Of a DNA stretch of 64,000 nucleotides, positions 51,401 through 63,400 are shown one piece after another (position 1 is the first letter of the stretch; every line of letters begins with the position of its first letter). The notes beneath the pieces were generated by a model. It saw only the letters and a program-made list of their open reading frames with translations. It had not been told where the DNA came from and ran no database searches. This DNA is from Elgaria multicarinata webbii. Its lineage: Eukaryota; Chordata; Lepidosauria; Squamata; Anguidae. The stretch lies in the NCBI RefSeq assembly GCF_023053635.1, contig NC_086192.1:15662001-15726000 (forward strand), given 5' to 3'. Made by a program: the position numbers and the translations under genes.

Positions 51401-53232
51401 AATTTTTTTTGGTGGGGGAGCAACTAATTTCTGGCCAGGGACAGAAAAGCCTTTAGCCGCTGTAAATCTCATTCCCATTTTAGCTTGTAAATAAAGTCTT
51501 GTCTTCCTCATGTTCTTCCCAGTGATATGACAGTTTCTCTCATTTGTAACTGAAGATAAAAAACCAGCCAGGTAATATATGGATATATATATATATATAA
51601 TTCTTCATTTTTGATGCATCTGCTTGGAACGACCCTTAACACGCACACAACACCCTGTTGCTTGCATGGAGAACGCCGACCGTTTAACAAGGATGCCTGC
51701 ATGCAAAGCCCAGACTCCTTTTATCCTTCCTCCCTGGGTTTCCTGCGACGGCTCCCGCCAAGAAATAATACTCGCGCGGAACCCGAGTATTATTTCTTGC
51801 ATCCTGCCGAAACAGGACCTTCGGGTCCTGTGATGGTTTCCGTGACGTGTTCTAGGTGCAGCCGATCAGGGCGGCTTCCAGGCGCGTTGGACTACAGCTC
51901 CCATGACCTGCAGCCTGTAAAGGTTGGGAGTTGCAGCCCCACACACCTGGAGGGCGTCAGTTTAGGGAAGCCGGGTCCAGGGACGGCAGTTTAGTTCACG
52001 TGGGTTTGCACTGCGAGACGTGCACCGCAGGGGGAAACACGTAAATAAACATGACGTGAGGCCATCGGCCTGCCTGGCTCCGTACATTCAGAGCGGCTTC
52101 TCCGTGGCCTCGCCTGAGCCTTTTAAGTGGAGATACGGGGGATTGGGGCCCTTCCACACAGGATGCTGGCCATCTCTTGTGGAGTGGTGGACCCTCCTAA
52201 TATTGGTCACGCTTTTCTGCCCCCCTGGAACGTAGTTCCAAAACCACGATCCAAGCAAACAGCTGTGCCCGTCCGTCCCCTGCCCTATTCTGACGCCCCA
52301 GTTCTTATCTACTAACTGCACTTCAGCCCCACGATCTCCCCCCCCCCCAGTGATTGGACTAACCAAGACAGTGAAGCATGACGTCGTCAGCGTTCTCTCT
52401 CCCCCGTCTCTAATCTCGACCGGCTTTTCTATTACGTCTTGTTTTCCTAAAGGGCACGATGGAGACCAACAAACTGTGCCTGAAACCGGGAGATTGCCAC
52501 AGTACAAAACAGCAAATGGGGGGTCGGCCTGTCCCTGCTAGACAGTGGGTTTTTTTTGGGGGGGCAGGGGCTTCCTGGCCCCCAGCTTTGCAGGAAGGGG
52601 CGCCAATCTCCTATTTGACCGGCACTGACTTTGCGTCAGCAGCACTGAGTGCTTTTTAAGAGCGGCTATGAAGGTTTTCCTTTTGATAAATCCTTCTGGT
52701 ACGAGGACATTAAGCAAATTTGTAAACTTATGGGGCTGGAGTGGATCTGTCAGCACTCTATTCTTAAGCCAGCTGAATGTTCATGGACATGCTGTGACAT
52801 CACAGCAGGTAAACCAATCACGGGGGAAATGGCTGATATTTAGCCATATTTAGTTCTGATATTTACAGAACTTTTTTCTACAGATCCGTTATCTATAGAT
52901 AAAAACCTCATTGCCTAGAAATGGTTTTATTTTCAGAGGGGTGAAAACTGGCCCCCAACCCAGTTTTAGGACACGCCTTTTTTCTTTTCCAACGTCTTTT
53001 CTCCAAACGTCACTGATGTTGACTTTTCATAATGTGTACATATACATTATTTCTTACCCTTACACAGCTGTTCCTGATCTGGTACCCTCTGGATGTATTG
53101 GAATACAACTCCCATCATCCATGCCCAGCATGGCTGTGGACAGGCTACACTTAAATCTCCTTCGGTTGTCTCCTTTCTGCTTTCAACATTTAGACTGTAA
53201 ATGTTTGAGGGCAGGGACCTATCCATCATGGG

Positions 53233-53275
<43 letters not shown>

Positions 53276-53359
53276 GTGTGTGTGTGTGTGTTTAGGGGTA
53301 AGGATTATGCTGTTCATCAGAGATCCAGAACCCCTGGCCCATGGATCTAATTCAGCCCA

Positions 53360-53392
<33 letters not shown>

Positions 53393-53868
53393 TCTGCCCC
53401 ATGGAACCTTGGGTTCCTCCAGGTGCTGGGACTTGACCACCAAGCCCTGCCATATGGAGAAGTCCCCCGGGAAAGAATCCTTGTAACCTCTGATTTGAGA
53501 TCCAGAAAAGGGCAGTGTCCCCTTCGATAACCCTTTGTGGACATTCCGTAGCTGGCATTCTGTTTGGCGCTAGAAGTGTTCTAGGTGCTGCGTCTGAAGC
53601 CGTCTGGATACATGTCTTGACCCGGCGTCTCCTTGGTCGCTGTCCTCCCCCATTCAGTGAGTAGCCCTCTCCCCGCGTCTTGACCCCCTTTCCTTCCTCT
53701 CCTTGCAGAGATCAAGCAATCATCAACTACTACCAGGTGATGGCGCGGAACGTGCGAGCTGCGCAGTTGCACTCCCGGATCCTCTCCCGGCCTTCGCTCC
53801 GGAGGCGTGCGGCGCGGCTGCGCTGGGCACTCGGCAGCTGGGCTGAGGATCGCTTTAAACAGTATTAA
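48408..53868 (+). CDS. PIMREG: PIMREG (FAM64A/CATS), PICALM-interacting mitotic regulator
   Basis: Nuclear, proliferation-linked protein known to bind PICALM and to be targeted by APC/C at mitotic exit. Coding exons: 48408-48689, 48865-49169, 50706-50801, 53709-53868, totalling 843 bp, 280 residues. Landmarks shared with human PIMREG as recalled: the N-terminal start MASVLQSVGSAV, RKRMPLTDVEMNF, the strongly conserved RSAKNALGTVSQRIH, a basic Ser/Thr/Pro-rich middle (TPRRKSGRL, PLRRSMRTAALRSPYGS), then DLELVSTGIRQLKRLS. The C-terminus (YYQVMARNVRAAQL and RFKQY) I do not match to human from memory. Intron 3 has either a GC donor (AAG/GCAAGT) or a weak GT donor four bases on, and both give the same protein. 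The start follows an acceptor at 48400 and is the first ATG of exon 2. Confidence 0.92.
49536..50231 (+). mobile_element. CR1 LINE 3' end, about 700 bp, longest open copy
   Basis: Keeps an uninterrupted frame for the C-terminal part of the CR1 ORF2 protein: [99 protein letters not shown], then the 3' UTR and a tail of ATTCTATG units. It lies in PIMREG intron 3. It is 5'-truncated and immobile. Confidence 0.95.
51759..51831. other. Two adjacent perfect hairpins in PIMREG intron 4
   Basis: CAAGAAATAATACTCG (51759-51774) and CGAGTATTATTTCTTG (51784-51799) form a 16-bp perfect stem with a 9-base loop. Thirteen bases on, ACAGGACC-TTCG-GGTCCTGT (51812-51831) forms an 8-bp stem closed by a C(UUCG)G-type tetraloop. 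Origin unknown; possibly a small MITE. Confidence 0.6.
53234..53390. repeat. (TG)n and (AC)n microsatellites facing each other
   Basis: About 29 TG units with one C interruption (53234-53291), then about 70 bp of unique sequence, then about 14 AC units (53362-53390). The two tracts are inverse complements and could pair. In PIMREG intron 4. Confidence 0.9.
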
Positions 53869-54124
53869 TCTGGGAGCTTTTGAAGGACGGGTGTTTGTAG
53901 GGTCGTGTGGCATTGTGTGTGTGTGTGTGTGTTGTTTATATCCACATTTAACTAACTCTACTCCAAATAAGCTTGTGTCGTAAAACACTAACTTGTAAAG
54001 TCTCGATGAAGCGGTTTGCCTCTTTCCTCGGGACTTTTCCCTCTCCGTGGGGATTTCTGAGCTAAAATTGACTCTATTTATAACATGACTAGGCCCTGCG
54101 GTGGCTGTTTTCTGAACACGGTTA

Positions 54125-54130
54125 ATTAAA
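54125..54130 (+). terminator. PIMREG: Polyadenylation signal of PIMREG
   Basis: ATTAAA about 260 bp after the PIMREG stop, followed by a TG-rich downstream element (TTTGATGTGTCCTGTGTT). This gives a compact 3' UTR containing a short (TG)n run at about 53917-53935. Confidence 0.65.
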
Positions 54131-54498
54131 GCCTTAAAGAACCTTTGATGTGTCCTGTGTTCCTCTTCTGAGCCCTCTGTTTTTATGCTTGGGATATTGT
54201 GCTATCTTGTGGGTGTGGGTGTGTTTTGAACGGAACCCAAATGTTTATTTCGTGCAGGGGTGCTGGACCTCTTTTACGCCAAGGGCCTAATGCTTGGAGA
54301 AGCTCTCGGGGGAGGGGGTGCATTCCAGTGGCGTGCGGGACCAACATCAAAAGGGACCCAAACCACAAAAATACCAGCCTATTTTAGCTTAAGGCTCTTC
54401 TTGCTGGTACCTAGCAAGAATGGGTGGGGAAAACGTACAATAGCTGAGGAAACCGCTAAGTAATTGGCGGACCTAGAAAGAAGGTTCAACACCCTGGG

Positions 54499-55021
54499 TG
54501 TCGTGATTCCAAGCCCTCCTGCCAAGATGTGAGACCATAAAGGGGTCTTCTGTGCAATCCACAAAGCTTTATTCAGGAAATAGACCCCTCTTCACACCTG
54601 AAGTGAGTGTGCGTGATAGGAGCTGTGCTCTAAGCTGAATCAGCCGAACAAAGCCAGGCAGTTACTGATCGACTCAATGGACAGTTTCCCGCTGTGCCTG
54701 ACGGGCTTTTTCCGGACCCCTCCTTCAGGGAAGGTCTCCAAGCTGTAACCTCTGGCAGGTGGCTAGTCTAGTAGACCGTCTCTCAATTCCCCCTGCTTGA
54801 CCCTGTGGCAGACTCTGGGATCTGCCAATTCTGATGCTCGGTCCCCCTCCGACAAAGCCTGAGGATGATCTCTGAGCCTGGGCTTCCTGTCCGATAAGTT
54901 CCTGGGAAGATTCCTCCTTGACTCCTGGAGAATTTCTGCCCCCCACTTCCTGTCTTTGCTGGTCTTCTCCTTCGAGTCCAATTTGGGATACACACCAGGG
55001 AGACCCAGCCTGATCCTGACA
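54499..55021 (-). mobile_element. Solo LTR fossil (Gypsy- or ERV-like)
   Basis: On the minus strand it starts TGTCAGGATCAGG and ends ATCACGACA, with inverted TGTC/GACA termini. It carries a typical R/U5-like polyadenylation region (CTGAATAAAGCTTTGTGG). The flanks carry an imperfect 5-bp repeat. No internal retroviral sequence is present, so it is a solo LTR, probably left by recombination. Family assignment is tentative; moderately old. Confidence 0.65.
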
Positions 55022-57009
55022 CCGGGTTTAGTGCCAAGTACTATTCAGAACTCCCAGCACCTGCCAGCAAGAATTAGGGCCGTGCGTTGCTGCAGGAGGT
55101 GCAGGGGGGAAAGTGTAAAATGTGGTCCAGAATTCCGCTTCCTCAGAAACGTAGCTTTCATTTTAAAAAACACCGCGCTTCCAGTCCTTATGGATGCAGA
55201 GAGAAGGCTGAAAATGTGTTGACAATACACAATGACATCTCTGAGCACAGGAACTTGCATTCAGTGGAAGGCGAATCACTTATGCACAATAAGGACATCC
55301 GTGTAATTTATACATGGTGAAGAAGAATGTGGGTTACATTTTTGGTATTATTTCGTGGAGGTGACATATCGCCAACGGTCTTCCCTGCAGTTCGATATTA
55401 TATATTGCTAACCGTACCTACCTGTCCCTCTCTGAAATGTGAGGATGCCTCCCCCTTTGGGGGAGGGGTACCTTTTCAAGCTTTTCCCAAAAGCCAGCAA
55501 AGGGAAAGGAAACCCCAAGTAACACGTGAGGAAAAGCCAAAGGCAAGGGGTGGAAACGGAGATATATTACAAGTTATTTATGGGTAAGTTGCCGACGTGT
55601 TTCGGACGAAGTCCTTCTTCGAGGCAATAATGATTGTAATTTTCTGTGGTGCGGAAATGACCTCCTATCCATGGTGAGTTAAAGAAGAATGTCAAGTATA
55701 CAGCATATATACTCTAGCGTTTGGCTGAAAAGCTATCAAGGGTCAATTGCTGTCAAAACAAGTTCTAGAAAACAGCTACACCGTGACCTAATTCGGGATA
55801 TTCGGTGCTTGTCCTAAATAGTCCCTGGAACTTTTCTTTCTCTTTTTTAAGCGGTTTCCTCATTTATCTCGATGATTAATAAAAGCAGCCTCTTTTCCCA
55901 AGAGTCCTGTGCCGTTGCGCATCACGAAGGGCACTGCGTTATTTATTGTAGCAAAGGTGTTCTACTTATGGTCTGCCCCGGGAGGCGCCTTCCTTCCTTG
56001 ACAGTTATGCAACCTAGAAACGTACCAGGAACACGTGCGCCATCCAAGTGTGGCCGGGAATCCAGAATTAGAAACAAAAGGTTTCTTTTGCAAAGTCACC
56101 TGCTTTTCTGAGTCTGTGGTGCTTCACTGCTTGGGTTTCGATTTAAACGTTAATGAGATTTTGCTGGAGAAACTGGGTTGCACAGAAGACCTTGAGATCA
56201 TTACATCGGACCTTTGGGAAGAGCCCATTCTTGGTTTCTGCTAGTTGTCCTTTGGGGTAAAAAAGCCACGAGCTCAGCCAGGCCGTGGAGCAGCTGTGGA
56301 ATGTCACCTTAAAAGTGGAACTGGTAAGGTGGTAATAAATCTCTGACCATGAACAGAGTGCTGCATTTATACTCCCCCCACTCCAGTACAACCGGAGTTC
56401 CACATCTCCTAATATAGGACTTCCGATTTTTCAGGGCACTTTTCCAGATCACTGCAACGCCTTCCTTGGAAACCCAGAGCGGATTCACCGGCCCACTGAT
56501 TACTGCTTTAAGGATGTGTCTTTGGCAGAGCCCAAAACACGCCGGCAGGATTTACGGAACGGCACCAGCAGCCGTGTTTTGAGATGCTGCCCCTCCCTTT
56601 CTTTGAAAGTCGGGCCGAACAAAAACGGCGCACCCAAAATAGTATTTATTTGAATCGCTATTTATTTCTGAGAGCTCTAAGCTGCCTTGTCACGGCAAAG
56701 CTCTGAAAGTGGTGAAGACACAGTTCCTATGAAAATGTAACCATATGCAAACAGCCATTGAGTATTGCAGAAGCAGCACCAAACCCTTAAAAAATGTATA
56801 TAAAAAAGAAGTAGTTAAAACCAGTGGTTTAAAACCAGCAGGAGCACAAGCCGTTCAAACGTAGCCTCGAGCGGGGGTCATCAACGCAGGGCCCAAGGGT
56901 GCTAGGGCACCCGTGGGACCTCCCTGCCTCCTTCCCAAAAATGTTTTTTAAAAAACTTTGGAAAATGTTGGGGCAATAGTCTTCTTTCTCTCTCTTTCAA
57001 GCCTCTAAC

Positions 57010-57236
57010 CTTATTTATTCATTGCATTTATATCCCGCCTTTTTTCCTCCAAGGAACCCAAGGCGGTGTACATAATCCTCTCCATTTTATCCTCACAACA
57101 ACAACCCTGTGAGGTAGGGTGGGCTGAGAGTCTGTGACTGGCCCAAAGTCTCCCCGTGGGTTTCCATGGCTGAGTGGGGACTAGAACCCAGATCTCTAGA
57201 CTCTCGGTCTGACATTTTAGCCACTACACCGTTATG
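57010..57236 (-). mobile_element. tRNA-derived SINE with MIR-like core and L2-type tail
   Basis: Same family as at 10657-10879: B box GGTTCTAGTCCCC, GGCCAGTCACAGACTCTCAG core, CTCACAGGGTTGTTGTTGTG, GGTTCCTTGGAGGAAAAAAGGCGGG and an ATATAAATGCAATGAATAAA tail on the minus strand. Confidence 0.9.
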
Positions 57237-57439
57237 AGATTCACCACATCCTTCATAGGAGCCATTTTGCGGTGGTGCCCACAGCAGTTTCTCAAATGCA
57301 CCCGGGGATCCAAAAAGGTTTGTGATCCCTGGACTTGAGTGTCACAAAACTGGGGCCACCACCAAAAATGTCCTGTGTCCAGTGCCTGCCAATCTAACTG
57401 ATCTTAAAGCCGGGACTCTGACAGGCAGATCAGCTTCTG

Positions 57440-57674
57440 AGGGCAATTTTTAAACCCTAGGCAGTTTCGTCAACTTAACAGTCTTCCAGAATTTAAGAAA
57501 GCCATAAAGACTGATCTCTTCCGGTTGAATTTTAAGATGCCTTTTTAATAATGTGCTGCTTTTAATGATGCACTTTTATTAAACATTTGAATTAGTTTTA
57601 TGTATTTTATGGTATTTATATTTGTGTTGTACCCCACTTCAATCCAGAGGGAGAGGCGGGTAACAAATAAATAA

Positions 57675-57737
<63 letters not shown>
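57440..57737 (+). mobile_element. L2-type LINE 3' end with (ATT)n tail
   Basis: GAATTTAAGAAAGCCATAAAGACTGATCTCTTCCGG (end of ORF2), then 3' UTR and CCCCACTTCAATCCAGAGGGAGAGGCGGG, as in the 11.4-kb copy. The tail merges into about 21 ATT units (57675-57737). Confidence 0.8.
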
Positions 57738-58663
57738 GGGGCATGTGAGGGATTCTTCAAAGAACTGAGCCCCAAACTATATAGGGAAGATGGGGGGCAA
57801 CATATGGTGCTCCAGATGTTTAGGCCTGAAATTCCCATTATCCCCTATCGACTCTGTAGGCTAAGGCTGATGACGCTGAGAACACACCGGCAGCACTTTA
57901 AATTGGGCATGAAAACACACCGGCAGCGAGTGCAAATGTTATGATACCAGTGTTAACGTGCGACAAGCACCCCATCTCTTTCTGTACTGGTTGCAGAAAA
58001 TTCTTCACACTATTTGTAGGTGGCAGAATTGTGTGTGGGTGTAGGTGTGTGTGGGGCATTTTAACAAATATTCAAAGGGGAAGATGCAGAATTCCCCAAA
58101 GGTTTGAGAGGAGGAAACCCACCCAACCCCACAGCCTGATCTACGAAACTGATTAGCACGGCAACGCTGATGCCGCGTGACTTTTGCAGAGGTGGATTAC
58201 GGGCAAATATTTTAACCTGGCTCCTTACAGCCAAAAAGAAAGGAGAGAAAAGAGCAGCAGCAAGGTTGGAGAGCGCCCCTCTCCCTTGCAAAACATAAAA
58301 GAGGAATAAATCCAGGTGGAAAACTTGAGCTGCAGCAGAATGAAAGCGCGTCTTCATAGGGGTGTCAACAGGAATGGGTAACAGCCGAAGCCTCAGAAGA
58401 GCGTTCTCCTGCGGATGGAAGAGGGTGTGGGGGGGAATGCAATTAAAGGGAGGTGCTTTCTACTGGGTGGGAAATTTGGTCGCCACATCTTGCACGGGTC
58501 AAAAAGAGCCTCGCCGGATGAGACCAACGGCCGCCCGCCGGCCAGATGGTGCTCACAAACAGGGTAGAAAGACAGTGAAGGTGACATGCCAAGATAAAAG
58601 GTCTCTCTCTGCAGAGACTGTTGCATTTTACCATCATTCAGTAGGTCTAGCTTTTATATACCA

Positions 58664-58800
58664 TATCTCTTCGATTGCAAGACGCACACTAATTTCAGTA
58701 CCACCAACAGAAAAAAAAACACCCGCGATTCTAAGGCGCACCCCTTTTCTAGAGATGTTTATATGGAGGGAAAAGGGCGTCTTAGAATCGAAGAAATAGG
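58664..58800. mobile_element. Tc1/mariner-type MITE
   Basis: Inverted ends CCATATCTCTTCGATTGCAAGACGC and GCGTCTTAGAATCGAAGAAATAGGG, with TA on both sides (58662-58663 and 58801-58802), the insertion-site duplication of Tc1/mariner elements. About 137 bp, non-coding. Confidence 0.75.
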
Positions 58801-58935
58801 GTAGGTGTCCAAGCTGGTCTCCCACTGTGCTGGACTACAGGTCCCATCATCCCCAGCCATCCTGATGGGAGTCCAATGCATCGAGGGAGCAAGGTGTTAT
58901 GGGAGGCTGGCCTAATCCTGTTCTAGAGATCTCAT

Positions 58936-59280
58936 GAGCTCCAACCCCCTGCTCAGTGCAGGAATCCACCTCAAATGGTTGTCCAGCTGCCTCTTGAAGG
59001 CCTCTAGTGTGGGAGAGCCCACAACCTCCCTAGGTCACTGGTTCCATTGTCATACTGCTCTAACAGGAAGTTTTTCCTGATGTCCAGCCGGAATCTGGCT
59101 TCCTTTAACTTGAGCCCGTTATTCCGTGTCCTGCACTCTGGGAGGATCGAGAAGAGATCCTGGCCCTCCTCTGTGTGACAACCTTTCAAGTATTTGAAGA
59201 GTGCTCTCATGTCTCCCCTCAATCTTCTCATCTCCAGGCTAAACAGGCCCAGTTCTTTCCATCCCTCCTCATAGGGCTTT
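58936..59280 (-). mobile_element. CR1 LINE 3' end, tail-less
   Basis: Begins within the 3' UTR (CTCCAACCCCCTGCTCAGTG) and covers the coding end to CTCCTCATAGGGCTTT (plus-strand text). The ATTCTATG tail is missing. Confidence 0.9.
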
Positions 59281-59283
59281 TCC

Positions 59284-59404
59284 ATTCTGGGTTTCAATCA
59301 GAACCAGCGAAAACTCTTAAGGGAGCTACGCAAAGTGCTGGACCTTATCCGCCTTGGATAGCTCTTTAAGAGTTCTGGATGGTTCTGACTGAAGCCCAGA
59401 ATGG
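59284..59404. mobile_element. Inverted-repeat MITE next to the peroxidase 3' end
   Basis: ATTCTGGGTTTCAATCAGAACCAGCG and AACTCTTAAGGGAGCTACG are mirrored by ATAGCTCTTTAAGAGTTCTGG and GGTTCTGACTGAAGCCCAGAAT. If the last peroxidase exon is not spliced at 59493, the protein's last residues come from this element. Confidence 0.75.
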
Positions 59405-60366
59405 CTTCGCCGCCACTGCGCAGTCTTAGTTTTGCGCCTTATTAATGCGCAGGTGTGGGGGAGGTCTGCAGGAACCAAGCCGCTGGACTCACATTTGGCC
59501 TTCCAGGGGAAGAGGCTGAGCCTCGGGATGGTGTTGCAGTTGACAAAATCGCGGGGATACTGGTTGGCCCGGAAAATGAAGCGGGGCACCTCTCGGATGT
59601 TGGTGTTGTCACAGATGATGCGAGGCAAACTGACTTGGGTCAGAGCTTTGCGCTGCGCCGGGGTGAACACGCCGGGATTCTCCCACCAGAACCTGGAAGG
59701 AAGCAGAACAGGGGACCCCGTGAGCCTCCGCTTCCCAGAGCTTCGGAGCGATGCCGGCAGGGACAAAACCAGAGCTGTCGTGGGACGCCTTGGAGTGCAG
59801 CCACGCATCGTGGGCTCCTCATTGCCCTGCTCCCACCCTCCAAAACGCAGGCAGCACCGCTGACGAGTCCTAATTGCCCGTTCCAGACTACGAAAAACCA
59901 AAAACGAAAGTCAGGTGAAAAGAAGGATGGTATGGGAAACGGATATGAATGAGAAAATAGAGCAACAGGACTGGGGGAGGTTATGGAAACAAAGGGTGTT
60001 GAAAAATACGTCCGTAAGGATAAAAGAAAATTATTATGAGATAATTTGGAGGTGGTATCTAACCCCAATAAAATTAAACTTAATAAATAAAGAGAACTCA
60101 CCACTTTGTTGGAGAGGATGTCAGGAGAAGGGAACGTATATACATATGTGGTGCAATTGTGAACATGTACAAAAATTATGGAAAAGGGTGTATAGAGAAA
60201 TAAATGAAATAACTGGAATGAATTTAGAAGAAACACCAAGTGTAGCATTATTATCAATGTATGGAAATCTTAAATGTAATCAGATGGGAAAAGAATTAAT
60301 AACGAACTTGTCAACAGCTGCAAGGTTAATGATATCCAGAAATTGGAAGGTTCAAGGAGTTTATGA

Positions 60367-60417
<51 letters not shown>

Positions 60418-63400
60418 TATAGCACCATCAATGTACATGGTGCTGTACAGAGAACACAGTAAATAGCAGGACCCTGCCGCGTAGGCTTACAATCTAATAA
60501 GTTGTAGTAAACAATAAAGAGGGAAGGAGAATGCAAACAGGCACCGGGTAGGGTGAAGCTAACAGTATAGAGTCAGAACAAACTCAATATTTGAAGGCTA
60601 TAGGGAAAAGAAAAGTTTTTAGCTGAGTTTTAAAAGCAGTGATTGAGTTTGTAGTTCTCAAGTGTTGGTATAAAGATTGGTATAAAGAAATATGGGCTAT
60701 TGCTGTAAATGATAAGTTAACATGTAACATTAGTATATATTGTATACTAATATATATATATATTGTATATATATTAGTATATATAATATTTTGTATTTGT
60801 TGGTTGTTTTATGATGGTTTTAATTTTTGTGAACCGCCCAGAGAGCTTCGGCTATTGGGTGGTATAAAAATGTAATAAATAAATAAATAAATAAATAAAA
60901 TGTAACATTAGATTTAGAAGGGGGATAACAAAAAACAACGATTTTGAAGAGATATGGAAATTGTTCCTAGAATATGTATTTTTAAAAGGGAGCGGAAGAA
61001 CACCTCCAGAAGATTCAATGAAACTAGAATAAGATCCCGAAGGTGGGGGGGGGGGGAGAAAGAAAAGAAGAAGAAGGGAGGAACCGGTTCTCGGGATGCA
61101 AAGGGTTTATAGATACAAAGCAATACGTCCTTTGCATTCTCCCTCCTTTTCACCGTTCCAGACTATGCCACCACAAAATCCTTGCCGCAATTTATCGTTC
61201 TGGGGAAAAGCTATTCTCTCCCTCCACACACCCACGCACTGGCTACTGTACTAATTGTCTCTGCTATTCAAATATACTCCGGGAGCTTTGACCTCGAACC
61301 TCCACTACATCACCGGACAAAGTTATCAGGGAAAGAGTGACCCGTTTCGCACGATTGTGGTGTGGTTAACAAGCACTGCTGCACCGGGGGTGGGGGTGGG
61401 GTGTGTGGCAAAACCACCCGAGGTTTGCCACTAAATTTAAAGCCTTGATTGAAAGCTAAAATTGCAGGGCCAGCCCTCCCATGAGGCAGAGTGTAGCAAT
61501 CACCTTGGGCAACATATTTGGGGGCATCATCAAAGAGCAGTGAATTGTTGGTTGTTATTTTTGTGTTTCTGCCGCCAGGGATACAGAGGTGCTTTTATGG
61601 GATGTATGTGCCACAATAATATGGCCGGCTTTGACTTAGAATCACCTTGACTTAGAATCATAGATAGAATCATAGAATAGTAGAATTGGAAGGGGCCTCT
61701 AAGGCCATCCAGTCCAACCCCCTGCTCAATGCAGGAATCCACCCTAAAGCATGCCTGACAGAGGGTTGTCCAGCTGCCTCTTGAAGGCCTCTAGTGTGGG
61801 AGAGCCCACAACCTCCCTGGGTAACGGGTTCCATTGTCGTACTGCTCTAACAGTCAGGATGCTTTTCCTGATGTCCAGCCGGAATCTGGCTTCCTGTCAC
61901 TTGAGCCCGATTTGGGTGGGTGTGGGGCACCACGTGCTACTCTGCCTCAGGCAGCACAGTGTTGCAGGCTGGCCTTGTAAAGTGGGCCATTTCAGCCCCC
62001 GCTGCCACAGTTTGCTGCCGAAATTCGGCAGGAAAATGCTGATTGTTTTGATGCCGCTGCGTGAGGTCGTAGCGGTGAAGCCCCTGGGGTAGTTCTGCAG
62101 GGGGGCATTGAATCCCCCCCAGGAGCCTCCGAAGGTACCCACCCGTGTTTTTGGAACTCTGGGCTTTCTTCGTTTACTCACCTGTCTCCATCCCGGATGT
62201 TCTGGAACTGTTTCCCAATGATACTGGCCAAGAGGGGTCCGACTCTGCCGTTGGTTACCAAGGGCTCAGCCACCCCCCCAATCCACAGGTCAATGTTGTC
62301 GGGCGTCCCGTACAGCTCAATGAACTTCTTGGCTAACGAGGGATTGCGCAACACTGCAGCCAGCTCAGCCTCATTCTTAGGCTGCGAGAGACCGGCGAAC
62401 TGTCTCCAAGCATTATAACCTATTGAGTAAGAGGAACGGGGAAACGGTTGATGAAATCCAAATTCCCTTGCCTGAGCAGACCCCTTGCAATGGGTTACGA
62501 GGCACCCGGGTTGCAACGAAAGCAGCGAAGGGTCTTGTGGCACTTTAAAGACTCACGCAGGGATTCTCAAATCTTCTGTCTTGTGGGCTCCCTTGTGACA
62601 GCTGAACATGACTGGGGCCCACCCGTCACGAAATGGCGGCATTCTCAACTCGCGGGAACTGGTAACATTTCCTACGGGTACCTAATCGCTCGCTAGCAAC
62701 GGCTAACTTCTTTGCCGTAGTGATTTCCTTGCAGCAGGGAGTTCCATAGTTCAGCTCTCTGTTCAGACATGGGGTGGGGTGGGTGCTGCATTGCTGCCCG
62801 CAGGTAGACCGTGGCCCACAGTTTCATAACAAATTTATCATGGCATCCGTAAGCCAAAAACGCTTCTGTCAGACTTCTCCAACCTGGAGCCTGGCTAGCT
62901 AGGGGTTGCTAGAGGTTTTCGTCTGACCCCTCTGGTGGGCATCAGGTTGGGGAGCCTGAGTAAGGGCTATAATAAACCTGCCGGCCTTTAAGGTGCTCGA
63001 AGGCTTTGTCCTAGCTTTGCTGCAAGGGATTAACCCAACTGTGACCACTCTGGGATTTTTGATGAGGCTTGCAGGCAGGAAGGCAGGCAGAACTTATCTC
63101 TGGGGCACAATCCACCAGATCCATAGGGTGACCACCTGTCAGGATTTCCCCAGATTTGTCTGGTTTTTTGTTCTATCCTGAGTGTCAGGTTTTCCCCCCC
63201 TTTAGTTTTCTATAGTGTCCGGGAATTACACGCTTTCTCCTTTCAGGCCAGCATTAGCGTGGCAGGGGAATGCCGCGCTTTCCAGAGATGTGTATAATTC
63301 CCAGATATTATAGAAAAGGACCCGATTGGAGCGGGGTGGGGGAGGAGTGGGCGCAAGGAGGGGAAAGTTCTGTTTTTTGGCTTCCTAAATCTGGTCACCC

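Larger units (their letters stand above)
54151..58935. other. Intergenic region between PIMREG and the peroxidase gene
   Basis: No gene recognised on either strand. Contents are a solo LTR fossil (54499-55021), unclassified repeat with a CCGACGTGTTTCGG motif near 55597, a tRNA-derived SINE (57010-57236), an L2-type LINE end with a long (ATT)n tail, and a Tc1/mariner-type MITE (58664-58800). The stretch 55.7-56.9 kb shows nothing I can name. Confidence 0.5.
59925..61033 (+). mobile_element. L1-type LINE fragment with two nested insertions
   Basis: Encodes the C-terminal ORF2 region of the L1 group: [74 protein letters not shown], then after insertions [15 protein letters not shown] and [16 protein letters not shown] to a stop at about 61021. 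Insertions: an L2-group end in reverse (about 60373-60664) and an L2 tail (60734-60899). It lies in a peroxidase intron. Confidence 0.9.
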
